A stretch of 64,000 nucleotides of DNA from Nonomuraea terrae (GCF_004348995.1 NZ_SMKQ01000004.1:62001-126000), one strand, 5' to 3'; positions 40,465 to 50,488 are shown, numbered from the stretch's first letter. Notes: generated by a model not told the origin, from the letters alone. Made by a program: numbers and translations.

Positions 40465-42953
40465 CCCAGCAACTCGACCGTGCCGCGCTCGCCGTCCACC
40501 CTGATCAGGTCGCCGTCGCGGACGCGCATGGTGGCGTTGCCGGTGCCGACCACGGCGGGGATGCCGAGCTCCCTGGCCACGATCGAGGCGTGCGACAGCG
40601 GCGCGCCCAGATCGGTCACGACGGCCGCGGCCCGCGGGAACAGTGGCGTCCACCCGACGTTCGTCAGCGTGGTCACCAGGATCTCGCCGGGCTTGAGTCG
40701 TTCGCCCTCCTCCGGGCCGGAGATCACCCGGGCGACGCCCTCCACCACGCCGGGCGCGCCCGGGAAGCCGGTCACGGTGTCGCTCACCGGCACGCGGGAG
40801 CCGCGCGCGTCGTAGAGGTCGGAGCGCCGGTCGGGGTCGGCCGCCCAGCGCACCGGGTCGAAGCGGCCGACGATCAGCGTCGGGTACGGCGGCAGGGCGG
40901 CGTACCGCTCGTACGCCGCCCGCCGGGCCGGCACCTTCTCCAGCACGCCCGCGTCGCCGCGCAGCAGCGCGAGCAGCTCCTCCACGTACAGGTGGAAGAC
41001 GTCGTCGCCGCGGCCGGTCAGCTCGCCCGCCCGCACGGCGAACGCCCGCAACGCCCAGAACGCCCGGACGACCTCGGAGCGCGCCTGCTCCCGGTCGCGC
41101 ACCACCGCGTTCCAGCGCCGGACGCGGGCGCGCATCCTCGCCTCCTTGCGGGGGTGACGCCGCGCGAAGCGGGCCCACGCCTCCTCGCGGGCCCGGCGCT
41201 GGCGTTCGAGCAGCGCCTCGGTGCCGGCCGTGATGTCGCGCAGGCCCGCGAGCTGGGCGTCGATCCATGCCAGGTCCTCGCCGGGCCGCGGGATCGACAC
41301 CTCGAACTCGTGCGGGCCGCGGTGACCGTACGCGCGGGCGAACTCGTCCCTGGTGATCTCGCCGCGGGACAGCCGGGCCAGACCCATCACCGGCCCCAGG
41401 CTGGCCAGCTCGCCGTCGCCGTTGACGCCGGTCAGCATCGCCTCGGCGTCGATGTCGCCCACCAGCCGGCGAAGCCGGTCGCGGGTGAAGACCAGGGTGG
41501 AGCCGCCCTGGCGCCCCGCGGCCTCCAGCATGCGGCTCGCGGTGACGAGGTACGGCAGCAGCTCCCGTTCGCACAATTCGGCCAGCTCGGGGGCGGAGCC
41601 GGCGGCCGCGACGCGCCCGCGCACGTCCTCGAAGGTCTGCCGGGCGGTGGCCAGGAAGGCGTGCAGGCCCTTGGCGTGGCGTCGGACGCGGCGCAGCATG
41701 CGGACGGCCACGGGCGTCACGCGCCTGATGACCTGCAGACGGGTCAGGTCCACCCGCGGCACGTCGAGGCCGGGCGGCAGCTTGCCGAAGACCTGCTCGA
41801 TCGCGCCGATCCTGCTGCGCATGCCGACCGCGCCGGCGATGGTGTAGACGGCGCTGAGGTTCATGTAGAAGCGGCCGCCGATGTTGCCGACCAGGTCGAC
41901 GCCGGGCAGCGTCGAGGAGGACATGGCCTCGCCGATGAAGACGCGCACGAACGACCACGTGAGCGGCGTCATCACGCCGGGGATGGCCTCGCCGAGGTTG
42001 CCGGCGCTCCACAGGTGGTCGCCCTTGAGGCTGTCGTTCCACTCCTCGGCCTGCGGTTCGAGGGCGGTGACGGGCCGGGCCTGGACGAGCGCGAAGGCGC
42101 CGTCGCGGCGGGTCCACTCGATGTCCATCGGCGTGCCGTACAGCTCCTGGACGCGTGCGCCGACGCGGGCCAGCTCGACGGCCTGGGCGTCGTCGAGCAC
42201 CGGCGCGCCGCGCAGCCCGGCGGGGACGGGCCGCTCCCCGGTGCCGCCGGCGGTCCGCACGGTCATGACCGTCTTGTCGCCGGTACGCGCCTCGACGACC
42301 GCGCCGCCCGACACCACGACCGTGTCGGGGGTGACGTGGCCGCCGACGACCGACTCGCCGAGCCCCCACGACGCGTTGATCACGATCCTGTCGCGGGCGC
42401 CACTGACCGGGTCGGCGGTGAACATGACGCCGGCCGCGTCGGCGTCCACCAGCTCCTGGACGACCACGGCCAGCGCCACGTCGTCGTGCGGCACGCCGTT
42501 CCTGTCGCGGTAGGCGATGGCGCGGGCGTTCCACAGTGAGGCCCAGCAGCGCCGCACCGCGTCGAGCAGGCCGTCTCCTCTGACGTTGAGGTAGGTGTCC
42601 TGCTGCCCGGCGAAGGACATGCCGGGCAGGTCCTCGGCAGTGGCGGACGAGCGCACCGCCACGGGCACGTCCGGGCCGAGCGCGGCGTACGCGGCCTGGA
42701 TCTCGGCGGCGAGGTCGGCGGGCAGGTCGCGCGCGGCGAACAGCCCGGGAATGCGCTCAGGAAGGCCGGAGGCGGCGGCGCGCAGGATCTCGTCACGGAA
42801 CCCGGCCACGAACGAACGGTAGGCGTCCGTCGTGACGTGGAAGCCGCGCGGAACCGGCAGCCCGGCCCTGGTCAGCCGGGCCAGTGAGGCTCCTTTGCCA
42901 CCGACGGTCGCGAGGTCGGCCGCGGCGTCGTCCAGCGGGAGCACGGCCTTCAT
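40461..42953 (-). CDS. PEP/pyruvate-binding phosphotransferase, rifampin phosphotransferase-like architecture
   Basis: 830 residues. N-terminal ATP-grasp: TVGGKGASLARLTRAGLPVP, VRSSATAEDLPGMSFAGQQD and a C-lobe GVMFTADPVSG...INASWGLGESVVGG. A middle helical domain (about 340-720) is followed by the swivelling phosphohistidine domain with the catalytic histidine in DLGAPLSHASIVARELGIPA. The order ATP-grasp, middle, His-domain and the length match rifampin phosphotransferases more than PEP synthases, which carry a C-terminal PEP-binding barrel absent here. It should transfer phosphate from ATP through the histidine to an acceptor bound by the middle domain; the acceptor is unknown. It sits between a TetR gene and a 64-residue ORF, all overlapping. 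Confidence 0.85.
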   Translation of the reverse strand: MKAVLPLDDAAADLATVGGKGASLARLTRAGLPVPRGFHVTTDAYRSFVAGFRDEILRAAASGLPERIPGLFAARDLPADLAAEIQAAYAALGPDVPVAVRSSATAEDLPGMSFAGQQDTYLNVRGDGLLDAVRRCWASLWNARAIAYRDRNGVPHDDVALAVVVQELVDADAAGVMFTADPVSGARDRIVINASWGLGESVVGGHVTPDTVVVSGGAVVEARTGDKTVMTVRTAGGTGERPVPAGLRGAPVLDDAQAVELARVGARVQELYGTPMDIEWTRRDGAFALVQARPVTALEPQAEEWNDSLKGDHLWSAGNLGEAIPGVMTPLTWSFVRVFIGEAMSSSTLPGVDLVGNIGGRFYMNLSAVYTIAGAVGMRSRIGAIEQVFGKLPPGLDVPRVDLTRLQVIRRVTPVAVRMLRRVRRHAKGLHAFLATARQTFEDVRGRVAAAGSAPELAELCERELLPYLVTASRMLEAAGRQGGSTLVFTRDRLRRLVGDIDAEAMLTGVNGDGELASLGPVMGLARLSRGEITRDEFARAYGHRGPHEFEVSIPRPGEDLAWIDAQLAGLRDITAGTEALLERQRRAREEAWARFARRHPRKEARMRARVRRWNAVVRDREQARSEVVRAFWALRAFAVRAGELTGRGDDVFHLYVEELLALLRGDAGVLEKVPARRAAYERYAALPPYPTLIVGRFDPVRWAADPDRRSDLYDARGSRVPVSDTVTGFPGAPGVVEGVARVISGPEEGERLKPGEILVTTLTNVGWTPLFPRAAAVVTDLGAPLSHASIVARELGIPAVVGTGNATMRVRDGDLIRVDGERGTVELLG

Positions 42954-43666
42954 CGCACGACCTCCTTGGCGCCGAGAGAGGCGGCCAGCTTGTCGTGGGC
43001 GGTCTCCTCCATGGCGTCGAGGAAGCCGAGGGTGGCGCGGGCGACGGCGTCCCGGGCGTCGCGGGAGAGGGGCCGGCCCGTGGTCAGCGCCCGCTCGATG
43101 GTGTCGGCCACCAGCTCCGCCAGCCGGTCGCCGGACGGCCTGACTTCTTCCGGCATGCCGTCGGGCAGGAAGAGGAACCCGTGGACGATCGAGGTGACGA
43201 CCACCACATGGTCGCCCGGGTCCTCGCGCACCGCGCCGTGCTCGACCAGCTCGGCCAGGTACGCGGCGAACGCCCCGCCGAGCGGCAGCCCGCCGCGCCA
43301 CTTGCGCCGGGTCAGCTTGCCGAGCACCTCGGAGTCGCCCGACAACACCGCCTGGAGCAGCGGCCGGCGCAGCAGCGCCCGGGCGAACTCGCCGAACAGC
43401 TCGCCCAGCGTGGCCGGCGCCTTCTCGCGCACCTCGGCCAGCATGAGCAGCCGCTCACGGCGCAGCAGCGCGGCGAAGATGTCGTCGCGGGTCCTCCAGT
43501 GCAGGTAGATGGTGCCCTTGGCGACGCCGGCGCGCTTGGCCACGTCGTCGATCGTGGTCTTGTCGTAGCCCCAGCGCAGCACCAGCTCGCCCACGGCGTC
43601 GAGGATGCGGTGCGCGCGTTCGCGCTGGCGCGCCGGATCCTGCGGCGGACGCCCGGCCCTGACCAT
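42950..43666 (-). CDS. TetR-family transcriptional regulator
   Basis: 238 residues. N-terminal helix-turn-helix: RILDAVGELVLRWGYDKTTI, then DDVAKRAGVAKGTIYLHWRT. The remainder is the helical ligand domain. The ATG at 43666 is preceded by GAGGTGAG with a four-base gap. The stop overlaps the RPH-like gene (ATGA), so the regulator leads a three-gene unit and probably represses it through the AT-rich promoter at 43698-43726. The linked phosphotransferase suggests a response to a small toxic compound. Confidence 0.92.
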   Translation of the reverse strand: MVRAGRPPQDPARQRERAHRILDAVGELVLRWGYDKTTIDDVAKRAGVAKGTIYLHWRTRDDIFAALLRRERLLMLAEVREKAPATLGELFGEFARALLRRPLLQAVLSGDSEVLGKLTRRKWRGGLPLGGAFAAYLAELVEHGAVREDPGDHVVVVTSIVHGFLFLPDGMPEEVRPSGDRLAELVADTIERALTTGRPLSRDARDAVARATLGFLDAMEETAHDKLAASLGAKEVVR

Positions 43667-43697
43667 ACGTCTCACCTCTCATTTGTTTGACTAGATG

Positions 43698-43726
43698 AGA
43701 CTATTTGGTCATTTAATTATCGGCAA
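43698..43726 (-). promoter_or_regulatory. Promoter of the TetR operon
   Basis: On the minus strand, TTGCCG (43721-43726), a 17-bp AT-rich spacer and TAGTCT (43698-43703). TAGTC occurs twice with a 10-bp period (TAGTC-tcatc-TAGTC), overlapping and following the -10 box, a possible binding site for the regulator. The leader is about 25 bases and ends with GAGGTGAG. Confidence 0.5.
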
Positions 43727-43734
43727 CCCTCCGT

Positions 43735-45903
43735 TCACCGGATTCTGGCCAGCAGGGCTCTGGCCTCGTGGGCGTACACCGGGTGGCCGGTCGCGACCGC
43801 CCGTTCCAGCAGCCGCCTGGCCGGCTCCAGATCGCCGCGTTCGTACCGGATCTCGCCCAGGCGGCAGGCGGCCTCGGCCACCAGGTCCTCCTGCTCGGTG
43901 AGCCCGAGCGCCAGCGCGTAGAAGCGCAGTGCGCCGTCCCGGTCCCCCAGCCGGTGGCACAACGCGCCGAGGTGCGCCGCCGCCGGCCCCGCGTGCTCGC
44001 CGCCCGCGTCGATGACCCGCTGGTACCAGGTGAGGGCCTCGGGGAAGTCACCGTTGCCCGCGGCCAGCTCGCCCAGGTGCATCGCGAGCAGCGTGGCGGG
44101 TGCCTCGCCGGCGGACCGCCGCCCGCCCTCCGGGCGCCGCGTCTCCGGCACGGCGACGCCGTCGAGGCAGGCCACCCAGTGCGCCAGCACCGGATGCCCG
44201 CCCGTCCTGGCCCGCCGCAGCAGCCTGGCCCCCTCGCCGGGCACGCGCCTGCAGACCACCGCCGTGTACGACAGCGCCAGCGGGTCCCCGCCGGCCGCCG
44301 CCGACCGGAGCATCGCGACCGCCACCGGGAGGTCGGACCCGGCCGCGGCCAGCGCGTGCCCGTACACGGCGGCCCCGATCGCGGAGACCGCCGCGTCGTG
44401 GTGCTCCGCGACCGCCCGCAGCCGGGCCAGCCCCTCCTCCCGGCCCAGCCGCCGGCGGTCGAGCAGCGCCTCCAGCACGGGGTGCGGCTCGCGCAGCAGG
44501 TGCAGCAGGAAGGCCGCGTGGAAGCCCCGCACCGGGTCGTCGCCCTCGGCCACGTACGTCAGCAGCTCGTCGGCCTGCTCCCGGTCCCCCGCGCCGAGCT
44601 CCAGCTCGGCCAGCGCCACCATGGCCCGCGGCGACTGGACGGCCGCGCCGGCGTCTGCGGCCCGGCGCAGCAACCGCCTGGCCTCCGCCACGTCACCGGC
44701 CCCGAGTCGGTGGAGGCCGGCGTCGATGTCACGCAGCGCCCGCTCCTCGACCGGCCCGTCGGGCGGCGGATGGAGGGCGTCGTGCTCCAGCAGCAGCGCG
44801 CCCTGGAACGCGGCGTCGCGGTCGGGGTGCCGGGAGGCGAGCACGGCCAGCTCCGCGATCTCGTCGCGGGCGTCCGGGTCCCGGTCCAGCAGCTGTCCGA
44901 GCAGGCCGACGCAGGCCGGCGCCCACGTGTGCTCGCCCTCCTCCAGCACCGCCCAGACCGAGGCCAGCGTGGCGTCCGTCTCACCGGCCTCGGCGTGCGT
45001 CCTGGCCAGGCAGGCCCAGGCGTGCACGGCGTGCGCCGGGTGGCCGCTGGCGACCACCCGGCGCAGCAGAGCCTTGGCCTCGGCGTCCTCGCCGAGCCGC
45101 GCGGACACCTCGGCCAGCCCGATGAGCGCGGGCAGCCGGATCTCCGGCCTCGGGTCCTCGGCGGCCACCCGGTAGGCGGCGGCCGACTCGGCGTGCTCGC
45201 CGAGCTCGTCCAGCGCCGCGCCGAGCAGCCGGTAGGCCATGGCCCGGTGATCGGGGTGGCCGACGGCGACGGCGTGCTCGCACACCTCGCGGGCCGCGGC
45301 GAAGCGGGCCTGCTCGGCGTACATGCCGTGGAGCCGGAGGGCGGCCAGCGACACCACCTCGGGGTCGCCGCACGTCAGCAGGGCCCGCAGGTCGTCCTCG
45401 TCCTCGGCGGTGTCGTAAAGGTCGCGGGCCGGGACCGGGTCGTCGGGGAAGCGGGGCACCTCCAGCCGTGCGGCCAGCTCCGCCACGGACGGGCTGTGGC
45501 ACCTGCGGGCCCGTTCCAGCGCCGCCTGCGCGCCCGGCGTGTCGCCCAGCTGGGTGCACACCAGCACCAGCGCCGTGTCGGCCAGCGCGGCCACCTCGAA
45601 GTCGGCGCCGTCAGAGGCGATCGAGAGCACCCGGTGCGCGGCGGGCCACTCCTTGGCCTGGATGAACAGCATCCCCATGGCCATGGCGGAACGCTGCCCG
45701 AACACCGGGTCGCCCGACTGGATCACCGAGCGGTGCGCCGCCTCGGCGCCGTCCAGGTCCCCGCTCTCCTGCAGCAGCCCGGCCAGCAGGTGGGACGCTT
45801 CCGGGTCGCCGGTGGCCGCGATCTGCCGGAACAGCGCGGCGGCCGCGTCGAGCTCTCCCGCCTTCCAGTGGTCCATGGCCGCGTCGAGCTGTTCTGACGC
45901 CAT
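43735..45903 (-). CDS. Tetratricopeptide / Sel1-like repeat protein
   Basis: 722 residues made almost entirely of helical hairpin repeats of about 34-36 residues. Examples are AMDHWKAGELDAAAALFRQI, GLLQESGDLDGAEAAHRSVI and CRLGEIRYERGDLEPARRLL. Many units contain GDP or GHP turns between helices (SGDPVFG, SGHPAHA, TGHPVYA), a regular variant of TPR/Sel1. There is no catalytic domain, signal peptide or membrane helix, so it is a cytoplasmic scaffold. The start region has low GC and a TATGAC box upstream. It is divergent from the 181-residue gene. No partner is indicated by neighbours. Confidence 0.88.
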   Translation of the reverse strand: MASEQLDAAMDHWKAGELDAAAALFRQIAATGDPEASHLLAGLLQESGDLDGAEAAHRSVIQSGDPVFGQRSAMAMGMLFIQAKEWPAAHRVLSIASDGADFEVAALADTALVLVCTQLGDTPGAQAALERARRCHSPSVAELAARLEVPRFPDDPVPARDLYDTAEDEDDLRALLTCGDPEVVSLAALRLHGMYAEQARFAAAREVCEHAVAVGHPDHRAMAYRLLGAALDELGEHAESAAAYRVAAEDPRPEIRLPALIGLAEVSARLGEDAEAKALLRRVVASGHPAHAVHAWACLARTHAEAGETDATLASVWAVLEEGEHTWAPACVGLLGQLLDRDPDARDEIAELAVLASRHPDRDAAFQGALLLEHDALHPPPDGPVEERALRDIDAGLHRLGAGDVAEARRLLRRAADAGAAVQSPRAMVALAELELGAGDREQADELLTYVAEGDDPVRGFHAAFLLHLLREPHPVLEALLDRRRLGREEGLARLRAVAEHHDAAVSAIGAAVYGHALAAAGSDLPVAVAMLRSAAAGGDPLALSYTAVVCRRVPGEGARLLRRARTGGHPVLAHWVACLDGVAVPETRRPEGGRRSAGEAPATLLAMHLGELAAGNGDFPEALTWYQRVIDAGGEHAGPAAAHLGALCHRLGDRDGALRFYALALGLTEQEDLVAEAACRLGEIRYERGDLEPARRLLERAVATGHPVYAHEARALLARIR

Positions 45904-46025
45904 TCCTCACCCCAAAGTCATAGATCAATGTGAAGAAGCTACATATATGAGACGCCTGTCACAGGGCATTCTGAGATCTCCGGACCTGCCCCGGCCAGGG
46001 GCGAGAGCGCCGTAGCGTAGGGGGC

Positions 46026-46571
46026 ATGGGCAAGGCGTTCTGGATCGACCAGGAGTTCGACAGGGATCGTGACGGGCGCTACGCCGTACACGTACGCAAG
46101 AAGCTCGACGAGTTCGAGTGGGGCGACATCGCGCCGGTGCGGTTCGCCTGCGCGGCCTGGCGGCTGGCCACGCCACCGTCGCTGGACCCGGGCCTGATCC
46201 GGTGGGACCGCCGCGTCCTGGAGGCGACCTGCCACCGCAACACCTGGGACGGCACGCTCTACGCCCGCGTCCGCATCGTCTCGCCGCTGCCCGACGAGCT
46301 GCGCCGCTCGCGCACCTGGTGGCGCGACCGCGGCTGGCTGGGCTGGCAGGAGACCTTCGGCCAGTACGTCGAGCCCACCCAGCAGGACCTCGCGCGCAGC
46401 CCGTTCCTGCGCGCGTCGCTGCTGGTCGAGGCGCCGCTGCCGCTCGACGACCTGCCGCCGGAGCCGGAGGGCCCGCACGAGGAGGTCGAGCAGAGCGCCC
46501 ACCGCGCGGTCACGGTGCTGGTCCGCGAGCTGAACGCGCTGGTGTCTCCCGTGCTCGACCAACTCGGCTGA
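46026..46571 (+). CDS. Conserved hypothetical protein, 181 residues
   Basis: Not recognised. A TAGCGT box ends seven bases before the ATG, so the mRNA is probably leaderless. The protein has no signal peptide. It is rich in Trp, Arg and acidic residues: FWIDQEFDRDRDGRYAVHVR, GLIRWDRRVLEATCHRNTWD, RTWWRDRGWLGWQETFGQYV. It ends in an amphipathic helix (SAHRAVTVLVRELNALVSPV). Strong third-position G/C bias supports coding. Homologues of this general type are actinomycete-specific as far as I recall. Confidence 0.75.
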   Translation: MGKAFWIDQEFDRDRDGRYAVHVRKKLDEFEWGDIAPVRFACAAWRLATPPSLDPGLIRWDRRVLEATCHRNTWDGTLYARVRIVSPLPDELRRSRTWWRDRGWLGWQETFGQYVEPTQQDLARSPFLRASLLVEAPLPLDDLPPEPEGPHEEVEQSAHRAVTVLVRELNALVSPVLDQLG

Positions 46572-46632
46572 GGGTCCCGCCGCCCGTACCGCGGTGCGGC
46601 ATGCATGGGGGGCAAGTGGGTAGCACGCCCCC

Positions 46633-47013
46633 ATGAGGTTGCCGCTCATCGTGCTGGCGTCGGCACTCGCCGTCACCGGCTGCGCCCCCGACACCGGATC
46701 CCCCGCGCGGGCCGCCGAACGTTTCCACGCGGCACTCTCCGCGGGCCAGACCCAGGCCGCGTGCGCGATGCTCGCGCCCGAGTCCGCAGAGGAACTTCCC
46801 GACCCCGGCCAGAGCTGCGCCGACGCGCTGCGCGAGTTGCGCTTCGGCCCCGGCGGCCGGGTCACCGAGGTGAGCGTGTGGGGCGAGGACGCGCAGGTGC
46901 GGCTGGCCGGCGACACGCTCTTCCTGCACCGCTTCGGCGACGGCTGGCGGATCAGGGCTGCAGGCTGCACGCCGGTGCGCGACCTCCCTTACGACTGCGA
47001 GGTGGAGGACTGA
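46633..47013 (+). CDS. Small lipoprotein, 126 residues
   Basis: A lipoprotein signal (MRLPLIVLASALAVTGC) puts Cys17 at the lipobox. The mature part begins APDTGSPARAAERFHAALSA and looks like a small NTF2-like or DUF4878-type domain, with WRIRAAGC near the end. Four further cysteines (CAMLAP, QSCADAL, AAGCTP, YDCEVED) could form two disulfides. A TAGCAC box ends six bases before the ATG. Its stop overlaps the 27-residue ORF by one base (TGATG). It is the first gene of a three-gene membrane cluster. Function unknown. Confidence 0.8.
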   Translation: MRLPLIVLASALAVTGCAPDTGSPARAAERFHAALSAGQTQAACAMLAPESAEELPDPGQSCADALRELRFGPGGRVTEVSVWGEDAQVRLAGDTLFLHRFGDGWRIRAAGCTPVRDLPYDCEVED

Positions 47014-47096
47014 TGCGGGTGATGTTCACGCTGACCCTGCTGGTGATCGTGGCGGGGCTGGCGTGCTTCTTCGCGATGGGATGGTCGAGGCTGTGA
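47013..47096 (+). CDS. 27-residue membrane peptide
   Basis: The ATG shares a base with the preceding stop (TGATG), and its own stop overlaps the next start (GTGA). The product, MRVMFTLTLLVIVAGLACFF then AMGWSRL, is a single hydrophobic helix with a basic end. Coupling on both sides and in-frame G/C bias support translation. Its place between a lipoprotein and a DUF6766-type membrane protein suggests a small subunit of a membrane complex. The only alternative is that it is a translational bridge. Confidence 0.6.
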   Translation: MRVMFTLTLLVIVAGLACFFAMGWSRL

Positions 47097-47764
47097 GATG
47101 GCTCAGGGAGAACTCCCTGTCGGTGGCGTTCCTGGTGCTGTTCCTGCTGACCGTGGGCGGCCAGGCGGTGGCGGGCCTGCACGAGTACAACGACCAGCAG
47201 CTGGCGCAGGGGCTGACGCCGATCTCGTTCTTCGCGTACGTGGCCTCGTCGTCGTACGCGGTCGACGTGGCGGAGAACTGGCAGTCGGAGTACCTGCAGT
47301 TCTTCCTGTTCATCATGCTCACCGTCTGGCTGGTGCAGAAGGGCTCGCCGGAGTCGAAGGAGCCGCACGCCGCGGGGGCCGAGTCCGACGAACGCCAGCA
47401 GATCGGGCGTTACGCCGACGACGACTCCCCGAAGTGGGCGCGGGTCAAGGGGCCGCGGCTGTGGTTGTTCAGCAACTCGCTGGGGCTCGTGATGGGGACG
47501 ATCTTCCTGCTGTCGTGGCTGGCGCAGTCGGTCGCGGGGCAGGCGGCGTACAACTCGGAGCGGCTGATCGACCTGCGCGACCCGGTCTCGTGGGGGACGT
47601 ACGTGACCTCCGCGGAGTTCTGGAACCGCAGCCTGCAGAACTGGCAGTCGGAGATGCTGGCCGTGCTGTCGATGGTGGTGCTGTCGATCTACCTGCGTCA
47701 GCGGGGCTCGCCGGAGTCGAAGCCGGTGGGCGCGGCGCACACGTCGACCGGGGTCGAGGGCTGA
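47093..47764 (+). CDS. DUF6766-like membrane protein
   Basis: 223 residues from the GTG at 47093, coupled to the 27-residue ORF (an ATG at 47081 is possible). It is built as two related halves, each with two membrane helices: VRWLRENSLSVAFLVLFLLT ... YLQFFLFIMLTVWLVQKGSP and, later, LFSNSLGLVMGTIFLLSWLA ... MLAVLSMVVLSIYLRQRGSP. Both halves end GSPESK and both contain a NWQSE motif before the second helix, an internal duplication. Function unknown. Its 3' 67 bases overlap the convergent PLP-enzyme gene. Confidence 0.8.
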   Translation: MRWLRENSLSVAFLVLFLLTVGGQAVAGLHEYNDQQLAQGLTPISFFAYVASSSYAVDVAENWQSEYLQFFLFIMLTVWLVQKGSPESKEPHAAGAESDERQQIGRYADDDSPKWARVKGPRLWLFSNSLGLVMGTIFLLSWLAQSVAGQAAYNSERLIDLRDPVSWGTYVTSAEFWNRSLQNWQSEMLAVLSMVVLSIYLRQRGSPESKPVGAAHTSTGVEG

Positions 47765-48537
47765 CCGGTGACCACGGCGACGACGCGCGTGCCGGGAGCG
47801 AAGGCGCCGCGGCGGGCGAGGTCGACGATGCCGTAGAGCATCTTCGCCACATACACCCCTTCCACACGATATTTCGCGATAAATGCGTCCAAGGCCGGTG
47901 TCGACTTGGCGTAGCCGCCGAAGTGGTAGTCCAGGTTGACCGCCCAGTTCGACCACGTACGCCCGTACGCCTCCCGCTGCAGCCTGGCCACCTCGCCCTC
48001 CAGGAACCCGGCTCCCTTCAGCACCGCGAAGCCGAGGGCCCGTCTGCCCTCCGGCAGCCCGGCCGCGATGCCGGCCAGCGTCCCGCCGGTGCCGACCGGG
48101 CAGCAGACGACGTCGTACCCGATCGGGATCTCCCCCGGCAGCTCGGCGCAGCCGCGCACGGCGGCGGCGTTGCTCCCGCCCTCGGGCAGGATCGCGATGT
48201 CGGCGCCCCAGCGGGCGCGCAGCGCGGCCCGCACCTCCTCGGTGTGCTTGCGGCGGTAGGCGGCCCGGTCGAGGTAGGTCAGCGTCATGCCGCAGGCCGC
48301 CGCGCGGGCGAGCACCGGGTTGAGCGGCAGGTGCTCCTCGCCGCGGATGACGCCGACGGTCTCGATGCCGTGGCGCGCCCCTGCCTCGGCGACGGCCCTG
48401 ATGTGGTTGGAGTACGCGCCACCGAACGTCAGCAGCCTGCGATGCCCCAGGTTGTACTTGAGCTTGCGCGGCTTGTTGTCGTCGTGCATCAGGAACACCC
48501 GGACCCGCCCGAGCCCTGGATCCAGGAGCTCCTCCAT
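47698..48537 (-). CDS. PLP-dependent ACC deaminase / D-cysteine desulfhydrase family protein
   Basis: 279 residues. The PLP lysine lies in DDNKPRKLKYNL, followed by LLTFGGAYSNHIRAVAEAGA, the signature of the family. VVCCPVGTGGTLAGIAAGLP binds the phosphate and ILPEGGSNAAAVRGCAE is typical of desulfhydrases. The reaction is probably release of H2S/ammonia from D-cysteine or ACC opening; the two cannot be told apart by eye. A TAGACT box ends six bases before the ATG (leaderless). The 3' end overlaps the DUF6766 gene by 67 bp on the other strand, so the last 22 codons are read on both strands. Confidence 0.87.
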   Translation of the reverse strand: MEELLDPGLGRVRVFLMHDDNKPRKLKYNLGHRRLLTFGGAYSNHIRAVAEAGARHGIETVGVIRGEEHLPLNPVLARAAACGMTLTYLDRAAYRRKHTEEVRAALRARWGADIAILPEGGSNAAAVRGCAELPGEIPIGYDVVCCPVGTGGTLAGIAAGLPEGRRALGFAVLKGAGFLEGEVARLQREAYGRTWSNWAVNLDYHFGGYAKSTPALDAFIAKYRVEGVYVAKMLYGIVDLARRGAFAPGTRVVAVVTGQPSTPVDVCAAPTGFDSGEPR

Positions 48538-48580
48538 GGCGCTAGTCTACGGACGGGTCCCTGTTGAGGAGTGTTGGGTT

Positions 48581-49699
<1,119 letters not shown>

Positions 49700-49704
49700 C
49701 CCGG

Positions 49705-50478
49705 CTACCGGGGCGGGAAGTTCGGCGGGCGGCGCTCCAGGAAGCTGGCGACGCCCTCCTGGAAGTCCGGCCGCTTGAACGACGCGGCCATCTCCTGGGT
49801 GGCCGCCTTGGCCGACTCTTCGAGGGTGACGTCCCAGTCGTGCCAGACCTGCCGCTTGATCACCGCCATCGACGCCGGGGAGCTGTGCACGGCCAGCTCC
49901 CCGGCGTACTCCTGCGCCCGCGCGAGCAGTGACTCCCCCGGCACGGCCCGGTTGGCCAGACCCATCTCGTACGCCTCCCGCCCGGTGAACGTCCGGCCCG
50001 ACAGCAGCACGTCCATGGCCCGCTGCGGGCCCACGAGGCGGGGCAGCACCCAGGACAGCCCGTACTCGGCGATCAGGCCCCGGCGCGCGAAGGCCGTCGT
50101 CCACTTGGCCTCCTCGGCCGTGAAGACGAGGTCGCACATGAGGGCGTGCACCAGGCCCAGGCCGGCGCAGGCGCCGTTGACGGCGGCGATGATCGGCTTG
50201 CCGATGGTCGTGGGGAACGTGTTCGGCCGCGGGTCGGGGACCTCCTCGTACGAGCCGGACTGGATGGCGGTGAGGGTCTTGAAGTCGGCGCCGGAGCAGA
50301 ACCCCTTGCCCGCGCCGGTCACCACCACCGCCCGCACCGCGGGGTCGCCCTCGGCCTCGGCCAGGAGGTCGAAGTAGCGCCGCCCCATCGCGCCGGTCCA
50401 GGCGTTGAGGGTCTCGGGACGGTTGAAGGTCAGCGTGAGCACGCCCTGGTCGAGCGTCGAAAGCACGAGTTCCGCCAT
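49705..50478 (-). CDS. Enoyl-CoA hydratase/isomerase (crotonase) family protein
   Basis: 257 residues. LSTLDQGVLTLTFNRPETLN is the family start; the oxyanion-hole segments are AGKGFCSGADFKTL and GKPIIAAVNGACAGLGLVHA. One catalytic acid position of classical hydratases (Glu144 in rat) corresponds to FARRGLIAEYGLSWVLPRLV, with Glu in AEYG near the expected site. It should hydrate or isomerise an acyl-CoA. A partial palindrome GAATCATGTTCTA lies just upstream and recalls KstR-type operators. Convergent with galK, five bases between stops. Confidence 0.9.
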   Translation of the reverse strand: MAELVLSTLDQGVLTLTFNRPETLNAWTGAMGRRYFDLLAEAEGDPAVRAVVVTGAGKGFCSGADFKTLTAIQSGSYEEVPDPRPNTFPTTIGKPIIAAVNGACAGLGLVHALMCDLVFTAEEAKWTTAFARRGLIAEYGLSWVLPRLVGPQRAMDVLLSGRTFTGREAYEMGLANRAVPGESLLARAQEYAGELAVHSSPASMAVIKRQVWHDWDVTLEESAKAATQEMAASFKRPDFQEGVASFLERRPPNFPPR

Positions 50479-50488
50479 ACCGTCAACC

